64,000 nt of DNA. Origin: Nitratireductor sp. B36 (GTDB taxonomy: Bacteria; Pseudomonadota; Alphaproteobacteria; Rhizobiales; Rhizobiaceae). Position 1 is the first letter of the stretch; each line of letters starts with the position of its first letter. The notes beneath the pieces are model-generated. The model was not told where the DNA came from, did no database searches, and saw only the letters and a program-made list of their open reading frames with translations. The DNA lies in the NCBI RefSeq assembly GCF_020833685.1, contig NZ_JACKZY010000002.1:372001-436000 (forward strand), in the 5' to 3' direction. A program made the position numbers and the translations under genes. Positions 43,593-52,846 of this stretch are shown here, piece by piece.

Positions 43593-44603
43593 TCAGGCGA
43601 TACCCAGAAAGCGGATGAGCGCATAGCTCGCCACACCCAGCGCAGTCAGCGACAGAAGGGCTGCGACGATCACCCGGCCACCGCTTTTCATCACGCTTCT
43701 CATATCGACTGTCAGGCCGAGTGCTGCCATGGCGACGATCGTCAGAAGCCCAGACGTTTCATGCATGACTGGAAGTGCCGGAGCCGGTATGAGATCTGCC
43801 GAGCGCAGCCCCATCATGGCCAGAAAGCCGATGATGAACCAGGGCACCATCTCGAAGAACCCAAGCTTGACGCCGGTCTTGCGCCCATGGGTCAGTCCTA
43901 AAAGGAAGATCACCGGCCCGAGCATCAGCACACGAACCAGTTTGACCAGTGTTCCCACCTGAATGCCGATTGCGCCGGCCGGCGCGGCGGCGGCCAGCAC
44001 CTGAGGCACCGCATAGACAGTGAGGCCGGCAAGCACGCCCGACTGGACCGGGCTCATGCCGATGGCCGCATAGAGGACGGGCAAGAGCAGCACGACAAGA
44101 ATGCTCAGGAATGCCGTGAAGGACAGGGAGGCGGCCACTTCCGATGCTTCGGCGCGGATCACGGGTGCCGCGGCTGCAATCGCCGAATTGCCGCAGATGG
44201 AGTTTCCGCAGGCGACCAGCGTTGCAAGGCCGCGCGAAAGGCCGAGCGCGCGGCTGATCGCATAGCCTGCAACGAGCGAGAGTACGACCACGCCCACAAT
44301 CCCGCCCACAAGTCCGAGGCCCGCGTCGCCAAGGGCTGCGAGACTGATCGAGGCACCGAGCAAAACGATCGCCACTTCCAGCACCGCCTTGGCACAGAAA
44401 TCGATGCCGGGGCGGAAGGCAGGGCTGATGCGGGCGATGGAGCTTATCGCGGCGCCGAACAGAATGGCGAGAACCAGTCCTTCGAGCCACGCCTCGCCGA
44501 GAAATACCTGTTCTGCCCACGCGGCCGCCAGCGCTGCTGCTGCGACGAGAACAGACAGAACAATGCCGGGAACAAGCTGTAGCGGGTGGCGAAGTGCGGA
44601 CAT
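43593..44603 (-). CDS. YeiH family (UPF0324) putative sulfate-exporter-type transporter
   Basis: A 336-residue protein with about 10 membrane spans. Family signatures are ILLGASISLAALGDAGLGLV, LVACGNSICGNSAIAAAAPV and VGTLVKLVRVLMLGPVIFLL. The substrate is not proven for the family. Divergent from a LysR regulator at 44705 (102 bp apart), the usual YeiH/YeiE arrangement. It converges with tdk (9 bp). Confidence 0.88.
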   Translation of the reverse strand: MSALRHPLQLVPGIVLSVLVAAAALAAAWAEQVFLGEAWLEGLVLAILFGAAISSIARISPAFRPGIDFCAKAVLEVAIVLLGASISLAALGDAGLGLVGGIVGVVVLSLVAGYAISRALGLSRGLATLVACGNSICGNSAIAAAAPVIRAEASEVAASLSFTAFLSILVVLLLPVLYAAIGMSPVQSGVLAGLTVYAVPQVLAAAAPAGAIGIQVGTLVKLVRVLMLGPVIFLLGLTHGRKTGVKLGFFEMVPWFIIGFLAMMGLRSADLIPAPALPVMHETSGLLTIVAMAALGLTVDMRSVMKSGGRVIVAALLSLTALGVASYALIRFLGIA

Positions 44604-44704
44604 GAAGGCGACCTGATGCGATGACCCATTCTTGGTCGCATGGCGCTTTATCGACTTCTATCGAATAGTATGGCATATATTGTTCGTATAAATCGAATGA
44701 TACC

Positions 44705-45637
44705 ATGACCTTTGAACAATTGCTGATCTTTGTGGCCGTCGCCGAGCGGGAGCACCTGACCCAGGCTGCCGCCGCTGTCGGGCGTACGCCCTCTGCCGTC
44801 AGTGCATCGATCAAGGCGCTTGAGAGCTATTATGGTGTCGAGCTTTTTCACCGCGTTGGCCGCCGCATCGAGCTGACACGTGTCGGCAAGGTGTTTCTTG
44901 GCGAGGCGCAGGCGACGCTCGCGCGGGTGCGCTCGGCCGAAACCATGCTTTCAGAGCTTGGCGGGCTGCGGCGCGGCACGCTCAATGTCCACGCCAGCCA
45001 AACGGTGGCCAGCTACTGGTTGCCGCCGGTGCTCATGCGGTTTCACAAGCTTTACCCCGGCATCTCGTTGAAACTCACTGTGGGCAACACCCGCATGGTG
45101 GCAGACGCAATGCTGGAAGGCGTGGCCGAGGTGGGGCTGGTCGAGGGGAGGGTGGATGAGCCGGCGCTCACCGTGCGCCGTGTGGATCGGGATGTCATGG
45201 CAGTCGTGGTCGCACCAACGCACCCATGGGCCTCAGGCAAGCCGCTTGCGCCGCAAGATCTTGTCGAGGGCTCAACATGGATCATGCGGGAGGAGGGATC
45301 GGGCACCCGTGCCGCCTTCGAAAGCACATTGACCGAGATGGGCGTCGACCCAGCCGGGCTCAATCTGGTCATGGAGTTTCCCTCCAATGAGGCGGTGCTT
45401 TCCGCCGTGCGCGAGAGCGGCTGTGCCGCAGCCATTTCCATGTCTGCTGCAGGCCCCCTGGTGGAGCGCGGTTTGCTGAAAGTCGCGAATATCGATCTTG
45501 GTGCACGCGATTTCAGCCTGCTTCGTCACAGGGAGCGCAGGCAGAGTGGTGCTGCCACCGCGCTTGAGGAATTGTGCGTCGAGGCCGGTAACGTCTTTCA
45601 ATCGTCAATCGACCCACATATATTTCCGCAACCCTGA
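44705..45637 (+). CDS. LysR family transcriptional regulator (YeiE-like)
   Basis: A 310-residue LysR protein: N-terminal winged helix (TFEQLLIFVAVAEREHLTQA, then AVSASIKALESYYGVELF), then a substrate-binding fold (TVASYWLPPVLMRFHKLYPG, NEAVLSAVRESGCAAAISMS). Divergent from the YeiH-type transporter, which it most likely controls; the AT-rich spacer holds a candidate dyad (TTCGAT-like pairs near 44657-44697). Confidence 0.88.
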   Translation: MTFEQLLIFVAVAEREHLTQAAAAVGRTPSAVSASIKALESYYGVELFHRVGRRIELTRVGKVFLGEAQATLARVRSAETMLSELGGLRRGTLNVHASQTVASYWLPPVLMRFHKLYPGISLKLTVGNTRMVADAMLEGVAEVGLVEGRVDEPALTVRRVDRDVMAVVVAPTHPWASGKPLAPQDLVEGSTWIMREEGSGTRAAFESTLTEMGVDPAGLNLVMEFPSNEAVLSAVRESGCAAAISMSAAGPLVERGLLKVANIDLGARDFSLLRHRERRQSGAATALEELCVEAGNVFQSSIDPHIFPQP

Positions 45638-45657
45638 CCTTTGCGGAGCGTATCAAC

Positions 45658-46746
45658 ATGGCCACCTTGCAGAATTTCGACACGGAGATCGCGAAGACCC
45701 GTGAGGTGGTCGACGAGATGCGCTCGAAGATCGAGCAGTCGGGCACCGTGCTCGACAAGCTCGCCCGCACTGACGAAAAGATCGGCCAGGCCGATTTCGA
45801 CATTGAGAATGCCCGCATTCAGGATGTCTTGACGCAGCAGAAGGTGATGGAAGCAAACATCGCCGACCTGATCATCGGCCTTGAGGATGCCACCAATGTC
45901 TTCGGCTCCGAATTCGAGAGCATGAAGAGTTATACGGGCTGGGAAAACTTCATCGGCATCTTCTCCAAGCAGAAAAAGCAGCGCATGCGCACCGAGCGTG
46001 TCCGCAACATGTCTCTCGCGGGCAATCTGCAGGAACTGCTTTCAAAATCGGACACCATCACCGGTATTCTGAAGGATCAGAAGCAGGTGCTCGAAGAGCG
46101 CTACCAGACCTCTGAGGCCAGCCTTGCCAAGGTCATCGAACGGCGCAAAACCACGATGGAAACCTTGGAAGCGACCCAGAAACGCATCGAGGAACTCAAC
46201 CCGATGCTGCTCGACATCGAAAACCGGATCGCCGCGTCCACAAGCCAGAAGGAGCGTGCGAAGCTCGAGGGAGAACGCTCGAAGCTTGCCACCGAATACA
46301 ATGAGGCACAGGCGAAGGAGCAGGAGCTTCTTGCCGAAAGCCAGACGCTCGAGCGCTACACCTCCATGTTCCAGACCTTCGTGGATTCGCTCAACAACCA
46401 GATCGCGGCCCAGTCGACGCTGATCAACAAGCTCACCATCGACACCGAACAGCGCATCGTTCTCTACAAGGCGCTCGAAGATTCATTGAAGACCGCAGCC
46501 CAGCAGGATGTCGCCCACCGCATCAACACGCTTGGCTCGAAGGTCGACAACACCGCTGAGGAAACCATGGCCGGTATAGGTGCCGCGGCACAGCGGCACA
46601 TTGGCGACCTGCTTGAACTGCATGAGAAAAACATGGTCACCACCGCCGACATCCAGCGCCGCAAGAAGCTTGCCGACGATGCCTTCGCCCGCCGCTTTGA
46701 GGACGTGATGAAGAAGCACGACGCCGCGAATTACGTTCGGGCGTGA
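45658..46746 (+). CDS. Cytoplasmic coiled-coil protein, unknown (gene 1 of five-gene cluster)
   Basis: A 362-residue protein, helical throughout, with several heptad stretches (DFDIENARIQDVLTQQKVME, LLDIENRIAASTSQKERAKL). No signal peptide or membrane span. A conserved-looking loop KSYTGWENFIGIFSKQKKQR (about residues 95-114) breaks the helices. The layout recalls scaffold proteins such as TelA-like or PspA-like proteins but no family is recognised. GGAG lies before the ATG. First of five genes on this strand ending at 52664. Confidence 0.75.
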   Translation: MATLQNFDTEIAKTREVVDEMRSKIEQSGTVLDKLARTDEKIGQADFDIENARIQDVLTQQKVMEANIADLIIGLEDATNVFGSEFESMKSYTGWENFIGIFSKQKKQRMRTERVRNMSLAGNLQELLSKSDTITGILKDQKQVLEERYQTSEASLAKVIERRKTTMETLEATQKRIEELNPMLLDIENRIAASTSQKERAKLEGERSKLATEYNEAQAKEQELLAESQTLERYTSMFQTFVDSLNNQIAAQSTLINKLTIDTEQRIVLYKALEDSLKTAAQQDVAHRINTLGSKVDNTAEETMAGIGAAAQRHIGDLLELHEKNMVTTADIQRRKKLADDAFARRFEDVMKKHDAANYVRA

Positions 46747-46784
46747 CGAGATACGGTGTGCGCACCTTCAATGCCGATCCGCAC

Positions 46785-46885
46785 CCTTACCCTCTCTCCG
46801 CTCGCGGGGAGAGGGGGACGTTTACGTGGCGGTCGTCTTCCTTCTCCCCGCGAGCGGGGAGAAGGAGCCGGCAGGCGGATGAGGG
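46785..46885. repeat. REP-like palindromic intergenic element
   Basis: Two palindromes in one spacer: CTCTCCGCTCGCGGGGAGAG and CTTCTCCCCGCGAGCGGGGA plus GAAG, followed by GGCGGATGAGGGG. The same module recurs at 48108-48275. Such units are common between genes in Hyphomicrobiales. Confidence 0.75.
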
Positions 46886-46918
46886 GCGGGCGCCAAGGTC
46901 CCAGAACAGGTCTTTTGC

Positions 46919-48067
46919 ATGAATACCGCTCCTGACGCCGCATTGCGCTATTTCGACGCCATTGCGTCCGCGCTTGAAGGGCTCGGCGTCTATTTCGGTG
47001 ACCGCTCCGCATCGCCTTTCCAGTCGCACGGTCTCGTGGCGGAAGTTGTTTCACCCTATATCGGTCGCCTGGAGCGCTCCTTCGAGTGCTGGCAGAACCG
47101 TCTCGGTTTCATGGAAAAATTCCGCATCCAGCGCGCCGAGAGTGGTTATCCGGTTTTTCAGAGCGTGCTTGAACTGGAAAACGACCGGCGTCAGGCCGAG
47201 AAACGTCTTGCCGGCATCTCCGGACCGGATGAACTTCGCGCCGAGATGGTCGATTTCATCCTGCGCCACCGGGAATTTCCGGCTGACCTCCAGCGCTCCA
47301 TGGCCGAGCGCCTTTATCTGGAGCAATTGAAGGCGGGCAATGTGTTTTCGCCGTTCATTTTGCCGGAAACGGTGCGCGTTTCGGTGAATCCCAAGACAAA
47401 ACGGCCGTATTATCTGGTGCATTGGGGCGCTTTTGACGGAAATTCGAGCCTTCCCATGGTCTATATGGCAGCGGTCGAGGATTCCTCGCCCGGCATGGTC
47501 AAGGCGCTTGTTTCCGACGATGGCAGGCTCAACGAGGATGTCGAGATCGGCCTGCCGGTGGGGGGGCTGCTCAATCCGGAGCTTGCGCATCAGTTCGACG
47601 ATTTTGCGGAAAAGAACTCCGCCTATTCCCTGTCGCCGGCCACGATTGCGGGTAATCTCGACAAGGATTTCGACCACCTTCACCCCAAGCAACTGCGCCG
47701 GGTGGTGCTGGGACCGTTTTACACGGCCGGCATCACGGAGAACAATTCGACCGTCTCGGAAGTGCTTGGCAAGGTGCGCCGGCAGGAAAATGCGTGGCTT
47801 CTCACCTGGACGGTGCAGGAGGTCTATTCCAAGACCGAGCGCCCGGCCCGCAAGGGGCTGTGGTCCAGCCAGCCGGCGCGCGAGGAATTTTTCATTGACA
47901 CCGACGACCTCGATGCGGCCCGCATGGGCGTGAGCGCCTATGAGCAGCACGCGCTTGTGCCGCACGAGGCCTATCAGGCGCTCTATGCCGCCGGCGAGGC
48001 GCAGAAGATTTTCGATGGCTACGACGTGCACGTCATTTCGGGCGGGCGGGTGATCACGGATGTGTAG
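46919..48067 (+). CDS. Hypothetical protein, unknown domain (gene 2 of cluster)
   Basis: A 382-residue soluble protein without signal peptide or membrane span. An N-terminal helical part (about 1-135) has WQNRLGFMEKFRIQRAESGY; the later part is beta-rich (RPYYLVHWGAFDGNSSLPMV, VVLGPFYTAGITENNSTVSE, AWLLTWTVQEVYSKTERPAR). No catalytic motif is seen. The gene is flanked by REP-like elements on both sides yet keeps its place in the cluster before the AAA+ ATPase. Confidence 0.72.
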   Translation: MNTAPDAALRYFDAIASALEGLGVYFGDRSASPFQSHGLVAEVVSPYIGRLERSFECWQNRLGFMEKFRIQRAESGYPVFQSVLELENDRRQAEKRLAGISGPDELRAEMVDFILRHREFPADLQRSMAERLYLEQLKAGNVFSPFILPETVRVSVNPKTKRPYYLVHWGAFDGNSSLPMVYMAAVEDSSPGMVKALVSDDGRLNEDVEIGLPVGGLLNPELAHQFDDFAEKNSAYSLSPATIAGNLDKDFDHLHPKQLRRVVLGPFYTAGITENNSTVSEVLGKVRRQENAWLLTWTVQEVYSKTERPARKGLWSSQPAREEFFIDTDDLDAARMGVSAYEQHALVPHEAYQALYAAGEAQKIFDGYDVHVISGGRVITDV

Positions 48068-48107
48068 CAGCTTCGCCCAGGCAGAAGACTATGCGCCAGC
48101 GTTTGTG

Positions 48108-48275
48108 CCCCCTTCTCCCCGCTTGCGGGGAGAAGGTGAGGATGAGGGGCGCGCGCCAGGGGTGAAAGTTTTGCAAGGCATGGGCGCCTTTCCGCCCGAA
48201 ACGCCGCATGCCCCTCATCCGCCTGCCGGCACCTTCTCCCCGCAGGCGGGGAGAAGGGCGATGGCCGCTGGCGTT
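48108..48275. repeat. REP-like palindromic pair
   Basis: CTTCTCCCCGCTTGCGGGGA and CTTCTCCCCGCAGGCGGGGA, each continuing GAAG, in the spacer before the AAA+ gene, with CCCCTCATCCGCCTGCCGGC between. It is a second copy of the module at 46785. Confidence 0.75.
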
Positions 48276-48319
48276 GTGCATCAAGGGCGGTTCCACTGCC
48301 CGACAGATCAGGAGTTTCC

Positions 48320-50224
48320 ATGGACACCGGCCTGACGACCATCGACGAGAAGGACATCGAAAAGCACCGGGCGACGGCGCAGAGCCTTGTGACGCGCTTT
48401 GTGGTGCTTCAGTCTGATGGCGGCCGCTCCGGCACCGAGCTTGCCGGCACCGGGCGGCGTTTCGTGTCGACCGTCTCCACCGGCGCGTTGCGTCGCACGC
48501 GTGAAGTGGAACTTGCAAAAACCATCGCCGCCATCCGGCAGGGCGACCCGATGCTGTCCATTCCACAGCACACGCTTCTCTATCGTACGCGTCGCGGGGT
48601 GGCCGTGGCGCTGGCCGTCGCCGATGTCTTTGCGCGTTCCACCGAACTTGAAAGCCTTCAGGAGCGCAACGCCCGCAGCCCGCTTGAGGGCGATGCGGCG
48701 CAGACCTATCACGCGCTTCTGCAGGCATCGGCCTATGTCGCCGCCTTCACGCTCTCATCCTATCTCCTCCAGATGCTTGACGCCGACAGCGAGCCGGTAA
48801 ACGACACGGATGAGCCGGATTTCCAGTTCGATACACCGCAGGACGCGCTCAAAAGCGTTCTTGCCGCGCTCGAAGGCGCGATCTCGGGTGCTGCCGACGA
48901 CACGGCGATGACGGCGCGCGCCCGCGCGCTTGCCCGCGTCGCAATCGAGGGGCTCTTGCAGCGGCGCAGCCGTTTCACCGGTCTCGGCGCGTTCGAAGAC
49001 ACGCATATGCGGCTTGAGACCGACGATTTCACGCTGGACGGGTTCGATGTTGCGCCGGGCAGCCGGCGCAAGCCGCTCGTCATGTCCTTCAAGAAGCCCA
49101 ACGAGATCATCGGCAATCACATCGCCAAATATCAGGCCATGAAGCTCGCCAAGATGCTGATGGCCTATGATTTCGACCGTCAGCTCAACCCGTTCGTGGA
49201 GCTGGGGGGCTTTCTGTTCACCTTCATCGGCGATGGCGCGCCGGGCACCGGCAAGACCATCCTCATTCAGATGACCGCCGGACTTTTGAACGATTACTGC
49301 CAGATCGCGGGCGTGCCGTTCCACTACGAGAATTTCGGCGTCGACCAGATTTCCTCCTATCAGGGCAAGTCGGGGCAGAACTGCAAGCAGTTCGTGGAAA
49401 ATGTTCTGAGCCCGCGCGCCATCGGCTTCGGCACCATCGACGACATCGATCAGGTGGCGGCCAAGCGCTCCGACGACCGGGCGTCTGCCGGCCAGCAGGA
49501 GGTGACGGGCGTTCTGATGGAGAGCTTTGCAGGGGCGGGCACCGTTGTGCGCGGCAATTGCTCCTTCGGCATGTTCTCCAACTATCCGGAGAATGTGGAC
49601 GACGCGCTGCGCCAGCGCGCCGGCGCGCGCTGGCTTGTCGACGGGCCGCAGACATTTGAGGACTATGTCGACATTTTCGTGCTTCTGGCCGGCAAGAACC
49701 ATTCGATCCCGCTTGGCGAGCACGAGCCGTTTGCAACGCAGGAGATCAGACGCGCGGTCGAAACCGCCTATGAGGCGCATTCGAAACCGCAGGAAGAAGG
49801 GCTGGCGAAGGTCTATGAGCGCTTCCTGAACGATCGCGGCGAGCCGAAGACGCTTACGGATATCGGCGCTTATCTGCACGAGATCAAGCTGGCAGAGCCA
49901 CGCTTCACCGGCCGCGCCATCAAGAACATCACCGACGCCATCAAGATGCGCGCCATGGACATCGAGCTTCCGGACGAATGGTTCGAGACGCCCGACGCTT
50001 TCATGCGCAAAAGCTATGATGAAAAGAAAGCGATGATCGCCGAACTGCGCCGGCCATTCACGATGGACATGGTGATGCAGGAAATCAATCGCTACGCGGA
50101 TTCGGAGTTCCGCTATTCGCACCGGTCCGACGATGCGGCGGTTTCCACCATCGTCCGCGACCAGCGCCTGCGCGAACGCGCGCTGCGCGAGATCGAGGAC
50201 ATGAAGGCGAGGGGGACCTGGTGA
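48320..50224 (+). CDS. AAA+ family ATPase (gene 3 of cluster)
   Basis: A 634-residue protein. The first 290 residues are helical and not assigned. The AAA+ module follows: Walker A FIGDGAPGTGKTILIQMTAG, a Walker B-like GFGTIDDIDQVAAKR with aspartate where glutamate is usual, a sensor-like GNCSFGMFSNYP, and the arginine-finger region VDDALRQRAGARWLVDG. The C-terminal part is helical (YLHEIKLAEPRFTGRAIKNI). CAGGAG precedes ATG 48320. The stop overlaps the GTG of the next gene by 4 bp, so the two proteins are made in step and probably act together. Confidence 0.85.
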   Translation: MDTGLTTIDEKDIEKHRATAQSLVTRFVVLQSDGGRSGTELAGTGRRFVSTVSTGALRRTREVELAKTIAAIRQGDPMLSIPQHTLLYRTRRGVAVALAVADVFARSTELESLQERNARSPLEGDAAQTYHALLQASAYVAAFTLSSYLLQMLDADSEPVNDTDEPDFQFDTPQDALKSVLAALEGAISGAADDTAMTARARALARVAIEGLLQRRSRFTGLGAFEDTHMRLETDDFTLDGFDVAPGSRRKPLVMSFKKPNEIIGNHIAKYQAMKLAKMLMAYDFDRQLNPFVELGGFLFTFIGDGAPGTGKTILIQMTAGLLNDYCQIAGVPFHYENFGVDQISSYQGKSGQNCKQFVENVLSPRAIGFGTIDDIDQVAAKRSDDRASAGQQEVTGVLMESFAGAGTVVRGNCSFGMFSNYPENVDDALRQRAGARWLVDGPQTFEDYVDIFVLLAGKNHSIPLGEHEPFATQEIRRAVETAYEAHSKPQEEGLAKVYERFLNDRGEPKTLTDIGAYLHEIKLAEPRFTGRAIKNITDAIKMRAMDIELPDEWFETPDAFMRKSYDEKKAMIAELRRPFTMDMVMQEINRYADSEFRYSHRSDDAAVSTIVRDQRLRERALREIEDMKARGTW

Positions 50225-51507
50225 ACCTCCTCCGCGAAAACGATCTCATTTTCGGCCGCCTCCTGAAGATTGAAGAACCGCATCTGATCGCGCGTTACAA
50301 CAAGGCGCTGGATGCCTTCGGCGTGCCGCAGACGAAACTCGCCTCCTTCGAGATCGACCGCACCGGCTTCTCGCCGCAGATTGCCGAGGAGCTGGACGAC
50401 GAGCAGTATCTCGATCCCAACGGCGTCAATCGCCGCTTCATCATCCTCACCCCGGCGCAAATCGAATTGCCCGTGGTGCACACGGCCTTCTCCAACACCT
50501 CGCAGCTCGTCTACGAATTCATGATGGCCAATGCGCGCGCCATCAATGCGATCACCATCAAGGATGTGGTCTATGGCGAGATCGAGGAGCAGGTGAACCA
50601 GGTGCGCGATATCGAGGACCTGCTGTCCATCGCGCAGGTGGAGTTCAAGGTTCTCTCCGCCGAAGACCTGCTCGGAAAGGCCGCGGAGCTTGGCCGGCTT
50701 GCCGACCGTGTGAAGCATGAACCCGACGCCTGGCGCGACGACGAATTGCTCAACCGCATGGTCGCGCTTGCGCGGGAAACCGGCGACATCCGCGAAAACA
50801 GCCTCGTGCCCGAACAGGTCGTGTTTCGGCATGATGCCTATTGGACGAGCCATTTCGGCGGCGTCTACATATTCGCCGATACGGACACAACAACGGTGAT
50901 CGCTGATCCGGCGACGCCGGGCTTCCGCCGCTCGCGGCCCTGGCAGGTGAGTTATCTGTCGAAGGACGATCCCGCGCGCATCTTCCGATTTCTGGCCGAG
51001 ACGGGCCGCATCCAGCTCCCCCGCGCCTCGTGGATCGAGCGCTCCAATTATCTTGCCCATCGCGGCGAAATGGTGCTGCTCGATCTGATCCGGCGCGAGG
51101 AGCCGGATACGGATTTCGCCCGCGTCGATCCGGTGTGGCTGCAGACCTGGACGCACCGCAACGCGAAACTGGTCGCTGGCGAGGGGAGTGTTCCGCTTCT
51201 CAACGCCGCCGTGCGCGAAATCAGCCAGACGGGGACGCTCAAGATCGAAGAAATTCCGGCGCGTGAACGCTTTCTCGTCACCCGCGCTGACCCCGCGCAC
51301 AAGGATGCCTGGCTCACCAACCGGCTGATCTCCGATTTCGTGCCGTCCGATTTCATTGCGCGCTACGTCTTCAACAAGCAGGGTTTTTACCGGGATTACG
51401 AAACCTGGCCGCAAGCCTGGCGCGAATATGTTGTGGCGCGGCTGAAAACCGCATATCTCATGGACAAACCGGCGCTGCGAAAGCGCCTCTACGGCCTGGA
51501 AAACTGA
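50221..51507 (+). CDS. Hypothetical protein, DUF6638-like (gene 4 of cluster)
   Basis: A 428-residue soluble protein starting GTG at 50221 (GTGA overlap; GAGGGGGAC upstream). It begins MNLLRENDLIFGRLLKIEEP and includes LDDEQYLDPNGVNRRFIILT and RPWQVSYLSKDDPARIFRFL. It looks like the family named DUF6638 in alphaproteobacteria, which is recollection rather than a checked hit. No catalytic signature seen. Coupling to the AAA+ gene suggests an adaptor or substrate-binding partner. Confidence 0.72.
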   Translation: MNLLRENDLIFGRLLKIEEPHLIARYNKALDAFGVPQTKLASFEIDRTGFSPQIAEELDDEQYLDPNGVNRRFIILTPAQIELPVVHTAFSNTSQLVYEFMMANARAINAITIKDVVYGEIEEQVNQVRDIEDLLSIAQVEFKVLSAEDLLGKAAELGRLADRVKHEPDAWRDDELLNRMVALARETGDIRENSLVPEQVVFRHDAYWTSHFGGVYIFADTDTTTVIADPATPGFRRSRPWQVSYLSKDDPARIFRFLAETGRIQLPRASWIERSNYLAHRGEMVLLDLIRREEPDTDFARVDPVWLQTWTHRNAKLVAGEGSVPLLNAAVREISQTGTLKIEEIPARERFLVTRADPAHKDAWLTNRLISDFVPSDFIARYVFNKQGFYRDYETWPQAWREYVVARLKTAYLMDKPALRKRLYGLEN

Positions 51508-51539
51508 TCCAGGCCCCAAACGCCTGAGGGAGGCGCTTC

Positions 51540-52664
51540 GTGCTCGATCCGATCGTTGAATTCTTCACCCGCGTGTTTCACTGGATCGGTCGCGGTATCG
51601 GGCTGTTGATTGCCTGGATCCTCTGGCCGTTCATGGCCGCCGGCCGCTGGTATACAAGGCGCGGCTGGATCATTCGGGGTTCGATCGGACTTGTGCTGCT
51701 CGCGATCGTTGGCTTCTACGGCTATTTCTTCTGGCAGACACAGGTCTGGACGGGCTTCAATCCCGATTACGTCGCGGAATACAATCTTGACGCGCGTGGC
51801 GTTTCCGCCGGCGAGCAGACAGCAGCCACGCAGGGCGGTGAGACACGGACCTGCGGACGGTCCGCCATCGTCGACGTGACCGGAGATCTCACCGACTTCA
51901 ACGTCAACGACAATGCATGGATTTCCTCCATGCTGCTCTACAAGCTCGGCTTTTTCTTCGTGCTCGACTGGGACGACACGCCCTTCTTCGACAACAAGGC
52001 ATCGTTCCAGCGCGGCATCAATCAGGCGACACGCCGCAGCGCCATCGAACTCGTTGATGCGCTTGGCCGTGTGCGCGGCACATCGCAGATCGACCGCGAT
52101 CTGCAGAATGCGCGCGGCGCGCTCACCTTCGATGAGGAAACCTGGTATTTTGGGCTGAGCCCCTTTGGGCCCAAGACGCCCACCCCTAGTTTCTATCGCT
52201 CCGCCATCCGCGATCTGCGCAGCTTCAACGACCGGCTTGAGACTTGCGAGGCCGTGTTCGATGCGCGCGCCGACAATCTGATCCAGTATCTCGACCGCAT
52301 TGCGAGCGATCTGGGTTCGACCTCCGATCTTCTGCGCCAGCGTTCGGAAAACTACAATTCCGGCTGGTTCGACACACGTGCCGATGATCGTTTCTGGTTC
52401 GCCTATGGCCAGCTCTACGCTTATTACGGCCTTCTGAAAGCGGCGGGTGCCGACTTTGAAGATGTCATCAAGCAGCGTTCGCTGGGCTCGCTCTGGGACA
52501 CGACGGAAGAGCAGTTCCGCGCGGCGCTGAATGTGCAGCCCTTCATCATCTCCAATGGGCGTGAGGATGGCTGGATCATGCCGACCCACCTCGCCACGAT
52601 GGGGTTCTACATCCTGCGTGTGCGCTCCAATCTCGTGGAACTGCGCCTCGTTCTGGACCGGTAG
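51540..52664 (+). CDS. DUF2333 family membrane protein (gene 5 of cluster)
   Basis: A 374-residue protein with two hydrophobic segments near the N-terminus ([16 protein letters not shown], then [18 protein letters not shown]) and a long periplasmic domain ([60 protein letters not shown]) typical of DUF2333. GTG 51540 with GAGGGAGG upstream. It ends the cluster and would give a membrane anchor for the cytoplasmic AAA+/coiled-coil partners. Biochemical function of DUF2333 is not established. Confidence 0.82.
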   Translation: MLDPIVEFFTRVFHWIGRGIGLLIAWILWPFMAAGRWYTRRGWIIRGSIGLVLLAIVGFYGYFFWQTQVWTGFNPDYVAEYNLDARGVSAGEQTAATQGGETRTCGRSAIVDVTGDLTDFNVNDNAWISSMLLYKLGFFFVLDWDDTPFFDNKASFQRGINQATRRSAIELVDALGRVRGTSQIDRDLQNARGALTFDEETWYFGLSPFGPKTPTPSFYRSAIRDLRSFNDRLETCEAVFDARADNLIQYLDRIASDLGSTSDLLRQRSENYNSGWFDTRADDRFWFAYGQLYAYYGLLKAAGADFEDVIKQRSLGSLWDTTEEQFRAALNVQPFIISNGREDGWIMPTHLATMGFYILRVRSNLVELRLVLDR

Positions 52665-52846
52665 GTCATCCGGTCTGCGGGTCAAACGCCGATGTCTGCC
52701 CCGCCTGCTGCTTCATTGCCACCGTCGCACATGCCCTGTCGCATTTCACGCATTGCGCGCCTCTTTTGCGACGGTGGACGTTTAGAATTCGCGGCTTTAT
52801 GCCAATCGGCAAACGTTGCGGACCACCGGGAGAGGAAATCATCGTC

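Noticed and set aside
46785-46885. CRISPR-like repeat
   Set aside because: Only two palindromes of differing sequence with no regular spacers; they fit REP-type elements. No CRISPR array or cas gene was seen in the window.
48755-50122. 455-codon minus-strand frame opposite the AAA+ gene
   Set aside because: Antisense shadow of a high-GC gene; no start signal and no homologous motif.
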